Positions 16,306-23,581 of a stretch of DNA of 43,818 bases are shown in pieces (position 1 is the stretch's first letter; each line of letters opens with the position of its first letter). The stretch is from NCBI RefSeq assembly GCF_016901735.1, contig NZ_JACLZC010000019.1, positions 1 through 43,818 on the forward strand, given 5' to 3'. This DNA is from Pseudoflavonifractor phocaeensis (GTDB lineage: Bacteria > Bacillota > Clostridia > Oscillospirales > Oscillospiraceae). Under the pieces are notes generated by a model. The model did no database searches. It saw nothing but the letters and a program-made list of their open reading frames with translations, and was not told where the DNA came from. A program made the position numbers and the translations under genes.

Positions 16306-16957
16306 TTACTGCTCCAGCTTGGCCTTGACCACATACGCGCCGGCGGTGACGCCGCCGAAGAGATACTTTCCCTCCGTATTGGTCTTGGTGACAGACACCA
16401 ACGTTTCAGTGGTGACCCCCAGATCGGTGGTGACCGCGTACAGACCCACAAAGCAGCCCGCCACCGCCTGACCGGCGTTATTCTGAATGATGCCGCTGAC
16501 CGTGCCGTTGTAGGTCCGGCCGTCCACCACCATGGACATGGATACGTTGGCGATGGAGCCGCCGGCAATGGCGCCCAGAGCCAGAGTGGGGTCGGCGGAC
16601 AGCGTCAGGTTGAGCTCGGTGGAGGCCCCTTGGGACAGGGTGACGCCGGCGGCGTCGCTGAGCAGATAGCCGTCCTTGACGGCGGCCAGGCTGTAGGTGC
16701 CCGCCGGGATGCCGGAGAGGGTGTAGGCGCCGGCGGCGTCGGTCATGGTGTGCTGGTAGGGCAGGCCGGTGCTGTCAAAGAGCTTGACGGTGGCGTCGGC
16801 CACGGGAAGGGCGCCGTCGGTCACCACGCCGTAGAGGGTGGCGGAGGTGGCCGAAGCAGGGGGGGAGCTGAAGGTCGATGTTGGCCTCCTGCATCCCCTG
16901 GATTTCAAAATTCTGGCTGTATTGCAGGCTGAGCAGATCCTGCTTGACGTCTGCCAT
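16306..16957 (-). pseudogene. carboxypeptidase regulatory-like (CarboxypepD_reg) domain protein, frameshifted in a C7 tract
   Basis: The start with a good site (GGAGG, 8 nt before the ATG at 16955-16957) opens one frame: MADVKQDLLSLQYSQNF through to ANIDLQLPP. At a run of seven C (plus-strand G 16859-16865) the sensible protein moves to another frame: PASATSATLYGVVTDGAL and onward to the stop at 16306. Reading six C instead of seven fuses the halves into one protein of about 216 residues. The C-terminal part has a transthyretin-like repeat (GVVTDGALPVADATVKLFD, DAAGAYTLSGIPAGTYSLAAV) and a second, similar domain near the end. Such domains are extracellular or surface beta-sandwiches; no signal peptide is visible here. 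Real mutation, phase variation and base-calling error cannot be told apart from one sequence. Confidence 0.7.
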
Positions 16958-16977
16958 GGAAAAGACCTCCTAAACAA

Positions 16978-17571
16978 TCATGGATCGGTTTGGAGCTGGT
17001 GGGTGGGCGAGCCGATTAAAAACCCCACGCAGCCCGAGACAAAGTCGCGGAACTGGACCGCGGCGGCGGAGTCGGGGGCGTCCGGTCCGGCGGTGTTGCG
17101 CAGCACCATCAGGGTTATGAGGCAAAAAAGCCCGATGACGGTGGCGGCGGCCACCTGGAGGCAGAAGGCGCGCTCTGTCTGTCCGCCGGAAGGGGCGGCC
17201 TGGCCGGACGCCAGATCGGACGGGGGAAGAAAGCCGATCTGACCCCTGAGGGAGGGAGCGGCTCCGCTGTCCGCCGTGGTTATCTTATGCGCCGCCCCGC
17301 CGGCGGGTGAGACGCCGCCGGTCCGGCCGGTGACAAAGCTGGCGCTGAGGAAGTAGCCGAAAATGGCGGCGGAGGAGGTGCGGATGATGATGTCGATGTC
17401 CCGCGCGATCTGCCCTCCCGCGCCGGGATGGAAGAGGGTATAGGCCGACTGGCCCAGCAGGAGGACCATAAAGAGGATAAGACTTCTGTCCACCGGATGG
17501 ACGGCGGACCAGGGCAGGCAAAACCGGCGTCTGACCGCGCCGGCCGCCTGCCGCAGCAGGGAGAGAACCAC
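16978..17571 (-). CDS. membrane protein of unknown function
   Basis: 197 residues from a GTG at 17569-17571, chosen because AAAGGAG lies 8 nt upstream; a GTG seven codons earlier has no such site. There are hydrophobic segments at about residues 28-46 (SLILFMVLLLGQSAYTLF), 58-78 (IIIRTSSAAIFGYFLSASF) and 140-160 (VAAATVIGLFCLITLMVL). Between the second and third lies a polar, Gly/Ser/Pro-rich region with no recognisable motif. It ends with FVSGCVGFLIGSP. First gene of a three-gene cluster, 20 bp before the CarboxypepD_reg gene. I do not recognise the family. Confidence 0.6.
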   Translation of the reverse strand: MVLSLLRQAAGAVRRRFCLPWSAVHPVDRSLILFMVLLLGQSAYTLFHPGAGGQIARDIDIIIRTSSAAIFGYFLSASFVTGRTGGVSPAGGAAHKITTADSGAAPSLRGQIGFLPPSDLASGQAAPSGGQTERAFCLQVAAATVIGLFCLITLMVLRNTAGPDAPDSAAAVQFRDFVSGCVGFLIGSPTHQLQTDP

Positions 17572-17675
17572 AAAAAGCGCTCCTTTCCGCACAAGGGGTT
17601 ACGGGCCATTCTATGCCGGCGGAACAAAAAAGGACCGTACCCCATGGATACGGCCCTGAGCGGAAGCATCAAAAG

Positions 17676-17704
17676 CAAAAAGAGACACGCCGTCGGCGTG
17701 TCTC
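17676..17704 (-). terminator. terminator of tRNA-Gly
   Basis: GAGACACGCC (17682-17691) pairs with GGCGTGTCTC (17695-17704). On the minus strand the stem is followed by a U run. A second weaker hairpin with a U6 run lies just downstream (17627-17657), so transcription of the three-gene cluster probably starts between 17572 and 17627. Confidence 0.85.
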
Positions 17705-17713
17705 TCTCTTTGG

Positions 17714-17784
17714 AGCAGATGACGGGAATCGAACCCGCGTGTTCAGCTTGGGAAGCTGACATTCTACCATTGAACTACATCTGC
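17714..17784 (-). tRNA. tRNA-Gly (anticodon CCC)
   Basis: 71 nt. The acceptor stem is GCAGATG/CATCTGC, the D stem is GTTC/GAAT, the anticodon stem is TCAGC/GCTGA with loop TTCCCAA giving anticodon CCC, and the T loop is TTCGATT. CCA is not encoded. Confidence 0.95.
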
Positions 17785-17801
17785 ATCTGGTTGACTTTGC
17801 T

Positions 17802-17830
17802 AGTATAGCACATCCAAACCGCCAATGCAA
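17802..17830 (-). promoter_or_regulatory. promoter of tRNA-Gly
   Basis: On the minus strand, TTGCAT (17825-17830) and TATACT (17802-17807) are 17 bp apart. Confidence 0.8.
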
Positions 17831-17845
17831 GCAAAAATTGTGGGG

Positions 17846-17886
17846 AAAAAGGGGGAGGCCGGTGGAAAAAATCCCACCGGTCTCCC
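17846..17886 (-). terminator. terminator of the Asp23-fakA operon
   Basis: A 13-bp stem with one G-T pair (17853-17865 with 17874-17886) is followed on the minus strand by C-C and a U5 run, 11 bp after the fakA-like stop. Confidence 0.88.
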
Positions 17887-17897
17887 GTTAAAAAACC

Positions 17898-19580
17898 TTA
17901 TTCCGCGGAAATGAGGTAGTAATAGACCGGTTGTCCGCCGCTGAGCAGGTTGATCTCCGCATTGGGACAGGCGGCCTGGAAGATCTCCAGGGCCTTGCCG
18001 GCATCCTCCTCGGAGACGTCCTCGCCGTAGAAGATGCTGATAAACTCGGCGTTTTGCTGGGGCTCGGCGTGGGCCAGACGGTCCAGCAGGGCGTCCAGAT
18101 TCTGGTCGGTGCCAAAGAGCTTGTGCTCGGCCAGGGCCAGATAGTCCCCCTGGGAGATGGCGAAGCCGTCAAAGTCGGAGTCCCGGGCGGCGTAGGTGAT
18201 CTCGCTGGTGGACACCCGGCCCAGGGCCTCGGTCATGGCCTGCTGGTTGTCCTCCAGCTCGCCTTCCGGCTCCAGCACCAGCAGGGCGGCGATGCCCTGG
18301 GGCACCGTCTTGGTGGGCAGCACCACCACCTGCTTGCCCTCGGCCAGGGGTACGCACTGCTGCGCGGCCATAATAATGTTGCCGTTGTTGGGCAGCACAA
18401 AGACGATCTCAGCGGGAGTGCGGTTGATTTCCTTCAAAATATCATCGGTGGAGGGGTTCATGGTCTGGCCGCCGGAGATGACGCCGTCGGCGCCCAAATC
18501 GCGGAACACACTGGCCAGGCCCTCGCCGGCGCACACGGCCACCACGCCGTATTTCTTCTCCGGCTCGGCCACGGCGGGGGCCTGCGGGGCCTCCATGGCG
18601 GCGTCCTTCATGTCCAGGTCGTCGGTGCTCTGGGGCTTGCGGCCGGCGGCCATGTCCTCATACTGGGTGCGCATGTTCTCAATCTTGGCCAGCTCCAGGG
18701 TGCCGTATTTCTGAGCCTCGGTAAGGGCGGCGCCGGGAATGTCGGTATGGACGTGGACCTTAAAGGCGTCGTCGTCCTCGCCGATGACCAGGCTGTCGCC
18801 GATGCTGTTGAGGTAGGTGCGCAGACCGTCCAGCGGCTTATCCACCGTCTTGCGGACGATGAACACCGTGTCAAAGGTAAAGGTGATGTCCTCGTCGGTG
18901 AGGGTGGCGAAATCGGCGCCGTGATCCTCCTCGCCCTCGCCCTCGGCGTCGGGCATGGGTACGCCGGTCAGCTCGTCCAGCATTCCCTGCAAAATGACCA
19001 AAAAGCCCTTGCCCCCGGCATCCACCACGCCGGCCTTCTTCAGCACCGGGTTTTGCTCCACGGTGTTGGCCAGGGCGATGTGTCCCTCCTTGATGGCGGC
19101 CTCCAGCACGGCCTGGGGGTGGTTATCCTCCCGGGCAGCGGCGGCGGCCTGGGCGGCGGCCAGGCGGGAGACGGTCAGAATGGTGCCCTCGGCGGGGCGC
19201 ATAACGGCCTTGTAGGCGGCGGCCACGCCGTAGTCCAGGGCGATGGCCAGATCCCGGCCGTCGATGGCGTCCTTTTCCTTCACGGCCTTGGAAAAGCCCC
19301 GGAAGAGAAGGGAGAGAATGACGCCGGAGTTGCCCCGGGCCCCACGCAGCAGGGCGGAGGCGTTGGCGGCGGCCACGTCGCTGACGCTGGACCAGGACTT
19401 TTTGCGCAGCTCGGCGGCGGCGGTGGAGATGGTCAGGCCCATATTGGTGCCGGTGTCTCCGTCCGGTACGGGGAATACGTTGAGCTCGTTGATCTGCTGT
19501 TTTTGGGCGTTTATTGAGGCTGAGGCGTGGATGAGCATTCTGGCCAGCAGCGCTCCATCGATGGTGTCAAGCATATCCAT
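17898..19580 (-). CDS. fakA: DAK2/DegV-type protein, fatty acid kinase FakA-like (YloV)
   Basis: 560 residues, normal for FakA. The N-terminal DhaL domain has the metal- and ATP-binding motif NVFPVPDGDTGTNMG (34-48, with D40 and D42) and RGARGNSGVILS. A middle domain follows, then a C-terminal DegV-like lobe (FVLPNNGNIIMAAQQ). FakA phosphorylates fatty acids held by a FakB/DegV protein so that they can enter phospholipid synthesis; no fakB is in the window. The ATG at 19578-19580 follows GAAAGGA. It lies 28 bp after the Asp23 gene, the common yloU-yloV pairing of Firmicutes. Function in this organism is inferred from the family. Confidence 0.93.
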   Translation of the reverse strand: MDMLDTIDGALLARMLIHASASINAQKQQINELNVFPVPDGDTGTNMGLTISTAAAELRKKSWSSVSDVAAANASALLRGARGNSGVILSLLFRGFSKAVKEKDAIDGRDLAIALDYGVAAAYKAVMRPAEGTILTVSRLAAAQAAAAAREDNHPQAVLEAAIKEGHIALANTVEQNPVLKKAGVVDAGGKGFLVILQGMLDELTGVPMPDAEGEGEEDHGADFATLTDEDITFTFDTVFIVRKTVDKPLDGLRTYLNSIGDSLVIGEDDDAFKVHVHTDIPGAALTEAQKYGTLELAKIENMRTQYEDMAAGRKPQSTDDLDMKDAAMEAPQAPAVAEPEKKYGVVAVCAGEGLASVFRDLGADGVISGGQTMNPSTDDILKEINRTPAEIVFVLPNNGNIIMAAQQCVPLAEGKQVVVLPTKTVPQGIAALLVLEPEGELEDNQQAMTEALGRVSTSEITYAARDSDFDGFAISQGDYLALAEHKLFGTDQNLDALLDRLAHAEPQQNAEFISIFYGEDVSEEDAGKALEIFQAACPNAEINLLSGGQPVYYYLISAE

Positions 19581-19608
19581 GTTCCTTTCTTTTCGGTGGG
19601 ATGGGCTC

Positions 19609-19959
19609 TCAGCCAATGACCATGGAGTCCACGTAGACGTCCACGTTTTTGACCTCCACGCCGGTAATGCGGCTGACGTTATAGCGCACTTCGTTCATAA
19701 TGGAGCGGCTCACCGCCATCAGGTTGACCCCGTTGTCCACGATGATGTGGAGTTCGATGGAGACGGTGGAGTCCTCGTTATAGGTCACCTTCACGCCCTT
19801 GGACATGGATTCGCGGCGGAGCAGATGGACCAGACCGTCGGTTTTGGAGCGGATGGCCATGCCCTTGACGCCGTAGCAGTTGATGGCGGCTGCGCCGGTA
19901 ATATTGGTAAAGACCTCGCTGCTGATGCGGATCTCACCCTTGTCGCTTTGCAGTTTCAT
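19609..19959 (-). CDS. Asp23/Gls24 family envelope stress protein (YloU-like)
   Basis: 116 residues with the Asp23 pattern: EIRISSEVFTNITGAAAINCYGVKG, then a beta-alpha region ending VNLMAVSRSIMNEVRYNVSRITG and VEVKNVDVYVDSM. The ATG at 19957-19959 is preferred (AAAGGAAG 11 nt upstream) over a GTG four codons earlier that would nearly abut the ribosome site. Asp23 proteins are linked to the envelope and to alkaline stress; the pairing with fakA is widespread. First gene of the two-gene operon. Confidence 0.92.
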   Translation of the reverse strand: MKLQSDKGEIRISSEVFTNITGAAAINCYGVKGMAIRSKTDGLVHLLRRESMSKGVKVTYNEDSTVSIELHIIVDNGVNLMAVSRSIMNEVRYNVSRITGVEVKNVDVYVDSMVIG

Positions 19960-20038
19960 ATCATGAGACACTTCCTTTCACGCCGGGGACTGAATGCCGC
20001 GGCAAGCCCCGGAAAAAAGAATTTGCATTGATTCCTAT

Positions 20039-20067
20039 ATTGTATTCTATTTTTACCCAAATTACAA
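20039..20067 (-). promoter_or_regulatory. promoter of the Asp23-fakA operon
   Basis: On the minus strand, TTGTAA (20062-20067) and TACAAT (20039-20044) are 17 bp apart. Confidence 0.75.
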
Positions 20068-20139
20068 GGGAAAAACAGAAGGTACAGTCTGGAAAGCGGG
20101 GGGTGAAACAGCCACTGAAAAAAGTTTGTAATTTTGTAA

Positions 20140-20168
20140 TTGTAATTTGCCGCCAAAACGTGTAAACT
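20140..20168 (+). promoter_or_regulatory. promoter of the 62-aa membrane protein, divergent from Asp23
   Basis: TTGTAA (20140-20145) and TAAACT (20163-20168) are 17 bp apart. The -35 is the same TTGTAA as in the opposing promoter about 75 bp away. Confidence 0.6.
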
Positions 20169-20202
20169 AGACCTATCATAATGAGTGAGGAGGCGACACG
20201 GT

Positions 20203-20391
20203 ATGAAAATTGCCCGCTTCGTGCTGAAGGTCGTGGCCCTGTCTCTGACGGTGGCTGCCGGCGTCTGCTGCGTCATCGCGTTTTGGGATAAGATCACGGA
20301 GTTCCTCAGCAATGCCAAGGACCGCCTGGGGGAGAAGGCCCCCTGCATCTGCCGCTCCGAGTTCGACGACTACGCCGACTGGGACGAGTAA
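20203..20391 (+). CDS. small single-pass membrane protein of unknown function
   Basis: 62 residues. MKIARFVLK leads into one hydrophobic segment (about residues 8-29, with a CC pair), then a short basic/polar stretch and a strongly acidic tail (SEFDDYADWDE) preceded by CIC. GAGGAGG lies 9 nt upstream of the ATG, and the gene has a promoter and a terminator of its own, so it is very likely expressed. The basic N-terminus and acidic C-terminus leave the topology open. It lies divergent to the Asp23-fakA operon. I do not recognise a family. Confidence 0.75.
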   Translation: MKIARFVLKVVALSLTVAAGVCCVIAFWDKITEFLSNAKDRLGEKAPCICRSEFDDYADWDE

Positions 20392-20427
20392 CGCCTGCCT
20401 TGATCCAGTCCGACCAGCAAAACCAGA

Positions 20428-20461
20428 GGGAGCTCATCCGATGGGATGGGCTCCTTTTGTT
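20428..20461 (+). terminator. terminator of the 62-aa protein gene
   Basis: GGAGCTCATCC pairs with GGATGGGCTCC around a GATG loop, followed by TTTTGTTT. Confidence 0.75.
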
Positions 20462-20487
20462 TGGTTCGCGTTCCGGCGTTCATGACA

Positions 20488-20523
20488 AAGCGGTGGATCT
20501 CCCGTGGGGGAGATCCACCGCTT
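20488..20523 (-). terminator. long perfect hairpin after the P-loop gene
   Basis: AAGCGGTGGATCTCCC is inverted almost perfectly around 3-4 nt. On the minus strand it follows the P-loop gene; the U-run after it is poor (TTTGT), so it may act as a terminator or a 3' mRNA-protecting hairpin. Confidence 0.5.
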
Positions 20524-20559
20524 GCGTTTGTGCCGTATGTTGCGCGCTGCCGGAACGGC

Positions 20560-20973
20560 TTAGAAATACTTGCGCACACCCTCGCCGGCCAGCTCCTTGT
20601 CGGCGCTGATGGTGACGGTAAACTTGATGCTGTTCTTCTCGGAGAAGTTGTTGAGCCAATCCAGGAATTCTTCCACAGAGTGGTCATTGGCATCCACGCC
20701 GACGATCTTGGGCAGACTGTCGATAAAGACGTGGGTGATGTCGTAGTTACCGGCATACAGACCGCTGATGAAGCCCTTCATAAAGGTCAGATCGGTCATA
20801 TCGTACTGGCTGGCCTCGATGAGGCGAATCTTCGAATGAATGTCATAAGTCAGCTTGCCGCCGCGCTCGATGCAGACAACATTTCCGTTCTCGCTGTGCA
20901 CAGCGGAGTTAATGAGCTCGATCATCTGCTTGGTCTTGCCGGTGCCCTTGACACCCATGATCACTCTCACCAT
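20560..20973 (-). CDS. small P-loop NTPase-like protein of unknown function
   Basis: 137 residues. Walker A is GVKGTGKT at residues 7-14, directly at the N-terminus, and a Walker B-like HVFIDSL lies near residue 83. The arrangement suits a compact P-loop fold; no partner domain follows. The ATG at 20971-20973 with AAGGAG upstream is used instead of a GTG three codons earlier that overlaps the ribosome site. It is flanked by its own promoter and a long hairpin, so it is monocistronic. It could be a nucleotide kinase-like or regulatory ATPase; nothing decides this. Confidence 0.75.
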   Translation of the reverse strand: MVRVIMGVKGTGKTKQMIELINSAVHSENGNVVCIERGGKLTYDIHSKIRLIEASQYDMTDLTFMKGFISGLYAGNYDITHVFIDSLPKIVGVDANDHSVEEFLDWLNNFSEKNSIKFTVTISADKELAGEGVRKYF

Positions 20974-21026
20974 AATTATCACTCCTTACCATGTGGCTGG
21001 GGGGCTTGTGCCCCGGCCTTTGTATT

Positions 21027-21055
21027 ATGTTAGCATAGATGAAAACGGATTGCAA
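21027..21055 (-). promoter_or_regulatory. candidate promoter of the P-loop gene
   Basis: On the minus strand, TTGCAA (21050-21055) and TAACAT (21027-21032) are 17 bp apart. A small GGGGC/GCCCC hairpin lies in the leader. Confidence 0.55.
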
Positions 21056-21097
21056 TGAATTTGTGCATAACCACGGAAAATTCACAAATCAATGGAA

Positions 21098-22432
21098 TTA
21101 ACCGTTGAGGCGGGCCTCCAGAGCGGCCTTCTGCTCCTCAAAGCCGGGCTTGCCCAGCAGGGCGTACATGTTCTTCTTGTAAGCCTCCACGCCGGGCTGA
21201 TCGAAGGGATTGACCTCCAGCAGGTAGCCGGACAGGCCGCAGGCGTACTCGAAGAAGTAGATGAGCTGACCCACGGTGCGCTCGTCCCGGCGGTCGGCCT
21301 TGATGATGATGTTGGGCACGCCGCCGTCCATGTGGGCCAGGATGGTGCCGCGCATGGCCTGCTCGGCCACGAAGGACAGGGGCTTGCCGGACAGGAAGTT
21401 CAGGCCGTCCACGTTCTCGGGGTCATTGGGGATGGTGTAGGAGCCCAGGGAGTTCTGGAAGCTGACCACGCTCTCAAACATGATGCGCTGGCCCTGCTGG
21501 ATGTACTGACCCATGGAGTGCAGGTCGGCGGTAAACTCCACGCTGGCGGGGAAGAGGCCCTTGCCCTCCTTGCCCTCGCTCTCGCCGTAGAGCTGCTTCC
21601 ACCACTCGGCAAAGAAGCGGAAGGAGGGCTCATAGCCCACCAGCAGCTCGGTGGACTTGCCGGACTCATAGAGGGCGTGACGGGCGGCGGCATACTGCCA
21701 GGCGGGGTTGTCCAGGCCGGGGACAGCCAGGGCCTCCATGGCCTCGGCGGCGCCCCCCATCAGGGCGTTGAGGTCAATGCCGGCCACGGCGATGGGCAGC
21801 AGGCCCACGGCGGTGAGGACGGAGAACCGGCCGCCGATGGCGTCGGGCACCACGAATTCCTCATAGCCCTCCTTGTCGGCCAGGCCCTTCAGGGCGCCCT
21901 TGTGGGCGTCGGTGGTGGCGTAGATGCGGCGGCGGGCTTCCTCCTTGCCGTACTTCTCCTCCAGCAGGCTCTTGAAGATGCGGAAGGCCACGGCGGGCTC
22001 GGTGGTGGTGCCGGACTTGGAGATGACGTTGACGGAGAAATCCCGGTCCTTCACCAGCTCGATGGTCTCGATGAGGGCGTCGGTGGAGAGGCCGTTGCCC
22101 ACGAAGTAGATGTCGGGGGTATCCTTCTTCTTCAAATTGTAGTTGGGAGAGCGGAGCAGCTCCACAACAGCGCGGGCGCCCAGATAAGAGCCGCCGATGC
22201 CCACGACCACCAGGGCCTGAGAGTCGGTGCAGATCTTGTCGGCGGCCTTCTGGATGCGGGCAAACTCCACCTTATCGTAGTCACGGGGCAGGTGGACCCA
22301 GCCGGTGAAGTCGCCGCCGGGGCCGTTGCCCTCTTCGAGCATGACGCGGGCCTTTTCCAGGCGGTCCTGACGGGAGGTGAGCCAGTCCTGGGACAGGAAG
22401 CTGGCGGCGTTGTTGAGATCGAGCTGTATCAT
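21098..22432 (-). CDS. pgi: glucose-6-phosphate isomerase
   Basis: 444 residues, the short Gram-positive form. Motifs include VVGIGGSYLGARAVVELL (phosphate site), NVISKSGTTTEPAVAFR, and GGRFSVLTAVGLLPIA; the late QPGVEAYKKNMYALLG segment carries the conserved catalytic Lys. It interconverts glucose-6-phosphate and fructose-6-phosphate in glycolysis. AAGGAGG lies 11 nt upstream of the ATG. Monocistronic. Confidence 0.97.
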   Translation of the reverse strand: MIQLDLNNAASFLSQDWLTSRQDRLEKARVMLEEGNGPGGDFTGWVHLPRDYDKVEFARIQKAADKICTDSQALVVVGIGGSYLGARAVVELLRSPNYNLKKKDTPDIYFVGNGLSTDALIETIELVKDRDFSVNVISKSGTTTEPAVAFRIFKSLLEEKYGKEEARRRIYATTDAHKGALKGLADKEGYEEFVVPDAIGGRFSVLTAVGLLPIAVAGIDLNALMGGAAEAMEALAVPGLDNPAWQYAAARHALYESGKSTELLVGYEPSFRFFAEWWKQLYGESEGKEGKGLFPASVEFTADLHSMGQYIQQGQRIMFESVVSFQNSLGSYTIPNDPENVDGLNFLSGKPLSFVAEQAMRGTILAHMDGGVPNIIIKADRRDERTVGQLIYFFEYACGLSGYLLEVNPFDQPGVEAYKKNMYALLGKPGFEEQKAALEARLNG

Positions 22433-22467
22433 AGTAAAAAATGCCTCCTTATACAGAGTGTACTTAT

Positions 22468-22473
22468 AGTATA
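22468..22473 (-). promoter_or_regulatory. probable -10 element of pgi
   Basis: TATACT on the minus strand lies within an imperfect GTGTACT...AGTATACAC palindrome (22458-22476), which could serve as an operator. No good -35 is seen at 17 bp. Confidence 0.35.
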
Positions 22474-22512
22474 CACCAAGCTGGCGGATTTTCCTAGTGC
22501 AAGCGAAAAAAA

Positions 22513-23079
22513 TCAGCGGTCCAGAATGGCCCTCGCCCGGGCCAGCAGCTTTTCATACACCCCGTCCATCTGCCACTCGTTGGTATACCGGGTGAGCCCC
22601 TCCACGGGAAGCCAGCCCACGCCGCTGTTTTCCGCCGGGCGGATGGAGAGCGGGTCGGTCTCGTCGGCCTGGAGGAGATAGGTCACATTGAGATGCTGGT
22701 GGGCGGGCACATATCTGCCGTGCTTCACATGGCCCCACACCGGGAGAATGTCCAGGGAGGCGATGGCGGGGGAGAGGGGGCGGATGTGGACGATGCCGGT
22801 CTCCTCCCGGGCCTCCCGCAGGGCAACCGAGAGAAAATCGGACTCGCCGTCGGCATGGCCGCCGGTCCAGGCCCAGACGCGGTAGAGGTTGTGGCGGGCC
22901 ATGAGCACCTTGGAGCCGTCGGCGTTGACGATGAACCCGGAGGCGGTAAAGTGGGCGATTTCGTTGTCCCGGGTCAGAATATTGTGGGGAAAGAGGCGAA
23001 TATAGTCCAGCATCATGCGCTGGTCCGCCGTTTCCTGGGCGTTTTGGGGCGCGTAGGCGGCGATGTCATCCGGGTACAT
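22513..23079 (-). CDS. NUDIX hydrolase
   Basis: 188 residues. The Nudix box reads GHADGESDFLSVALREAREE then TGI: the REAREE core that binds the metal is intact, but the first Glu is one position early relative to Gx5Ex7REUxEExGU. Nudix enzymes cut nucleoside diphosphates linked to another group. Third gene of a thyA-folA-NUDIX operon and overlapping folA by 14 bp, which suggests a role near nucleotide or folate metabolism (for example dihydroneopterin triphosphate or an oxidised nucleotide). The substrate remains unproven. Confidence 0.92.
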   Translation of the reverse strand: MYPDDIAAYAPQNAQETADQRMMLDYIRLFPHNILTRDNEIAHFTASGFIVNADGSKVLMARHNLYRVWAWTGGHADGESDFLSVALREAREETGIVHIRPLSPAIASLDILPVWGHVKHGRYVPAHQHLNVTYLLQADETDPLSIRPAENSGVGWLPVEGLTRYTNEWQMDGVYEKLLARARAILDR

Positions 23080-23563
23080 GGTCGCTCTCCTTTCTGCGGT
23101 AGGTCACATAGCGATAGACGAGGCCGTCCTGCTCCAGGGGCTGGGAGATGTCCGTGATTGCCCAGTCCGGGTCCCGGTCCAGGTCGGGGAACCAGGTGTC
23201 CGCCGGGAAGGCCGCGTCGATGCGGGTGACATAGACGGTGTCGCAGGCATCCAGCAGGGCTTTGTACACGCTGCCGCCGCCGATGACAAAGGCGTCCGCC
23301 GGCGCGGCGGCCAGCAGACTGGGGATGTCCCCGAACACCCGGCAGCCCTCGGGGTGAAAGTCCGGGTCCCGGGAGAGAATGAGGTTTTCCCGGTGCTTCA
23401 GCGGCCGCCCGCCGGGAAAGGTGGCCAGGGTCTTGCGGCCCAGAATGACGGCATGGCCGGTGGTCAGGGCGCGGAAGCGCTTGAGGTCCTCTTTCAGGTA
23501 GACCAGCTGGTCGCCGCCCCTTCCGATGGCCCAGTTTTGGTCCGCCGCTACAATGGCGTTCAT
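23066..23563 (-). CDS. folA: dihydrofolate reductase
   Basis: 165 residues. Landmarks are MNAIVAADQNWAIGRGG (N-terminal strand and Met20-type loop), YLKEDLKRFRALT, VILGRKTLATFPGGRPL and FVIGGGSVYKALL (NADPH site). It reduces dihydrofolate produced by ThyA, and the two genes are adjacent. AAGGAGG precedes the ATG; its end overlaps the NUDIX gene. Confidence 0.96.
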   Translation of the reverse strand: MNAIVAADQNWAIGRGGDQLVYLKEDLKRFRALTTGHAVILGRKTLATFPGGRPLKHRENLILSRDPDFHPEGCRVFGDIPSLLAAAPADAFVIGGGSVYKALLDACDTVYVTRIDAAFPADTWFPDLDRDPDWAITDISQPLEQDGLVYRYVTYRRKESDHVPG

Positions 23564-23581
23564 CCCAATCCCTCCTTGCGC

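Noticed and set aside
17572..17680. Sporulation-type -10 (CATAGAAT) before the three-gene cluster
   Set aside because: It resembles sigma-E/K -10 elements but no matching -35 lies at the right distance.
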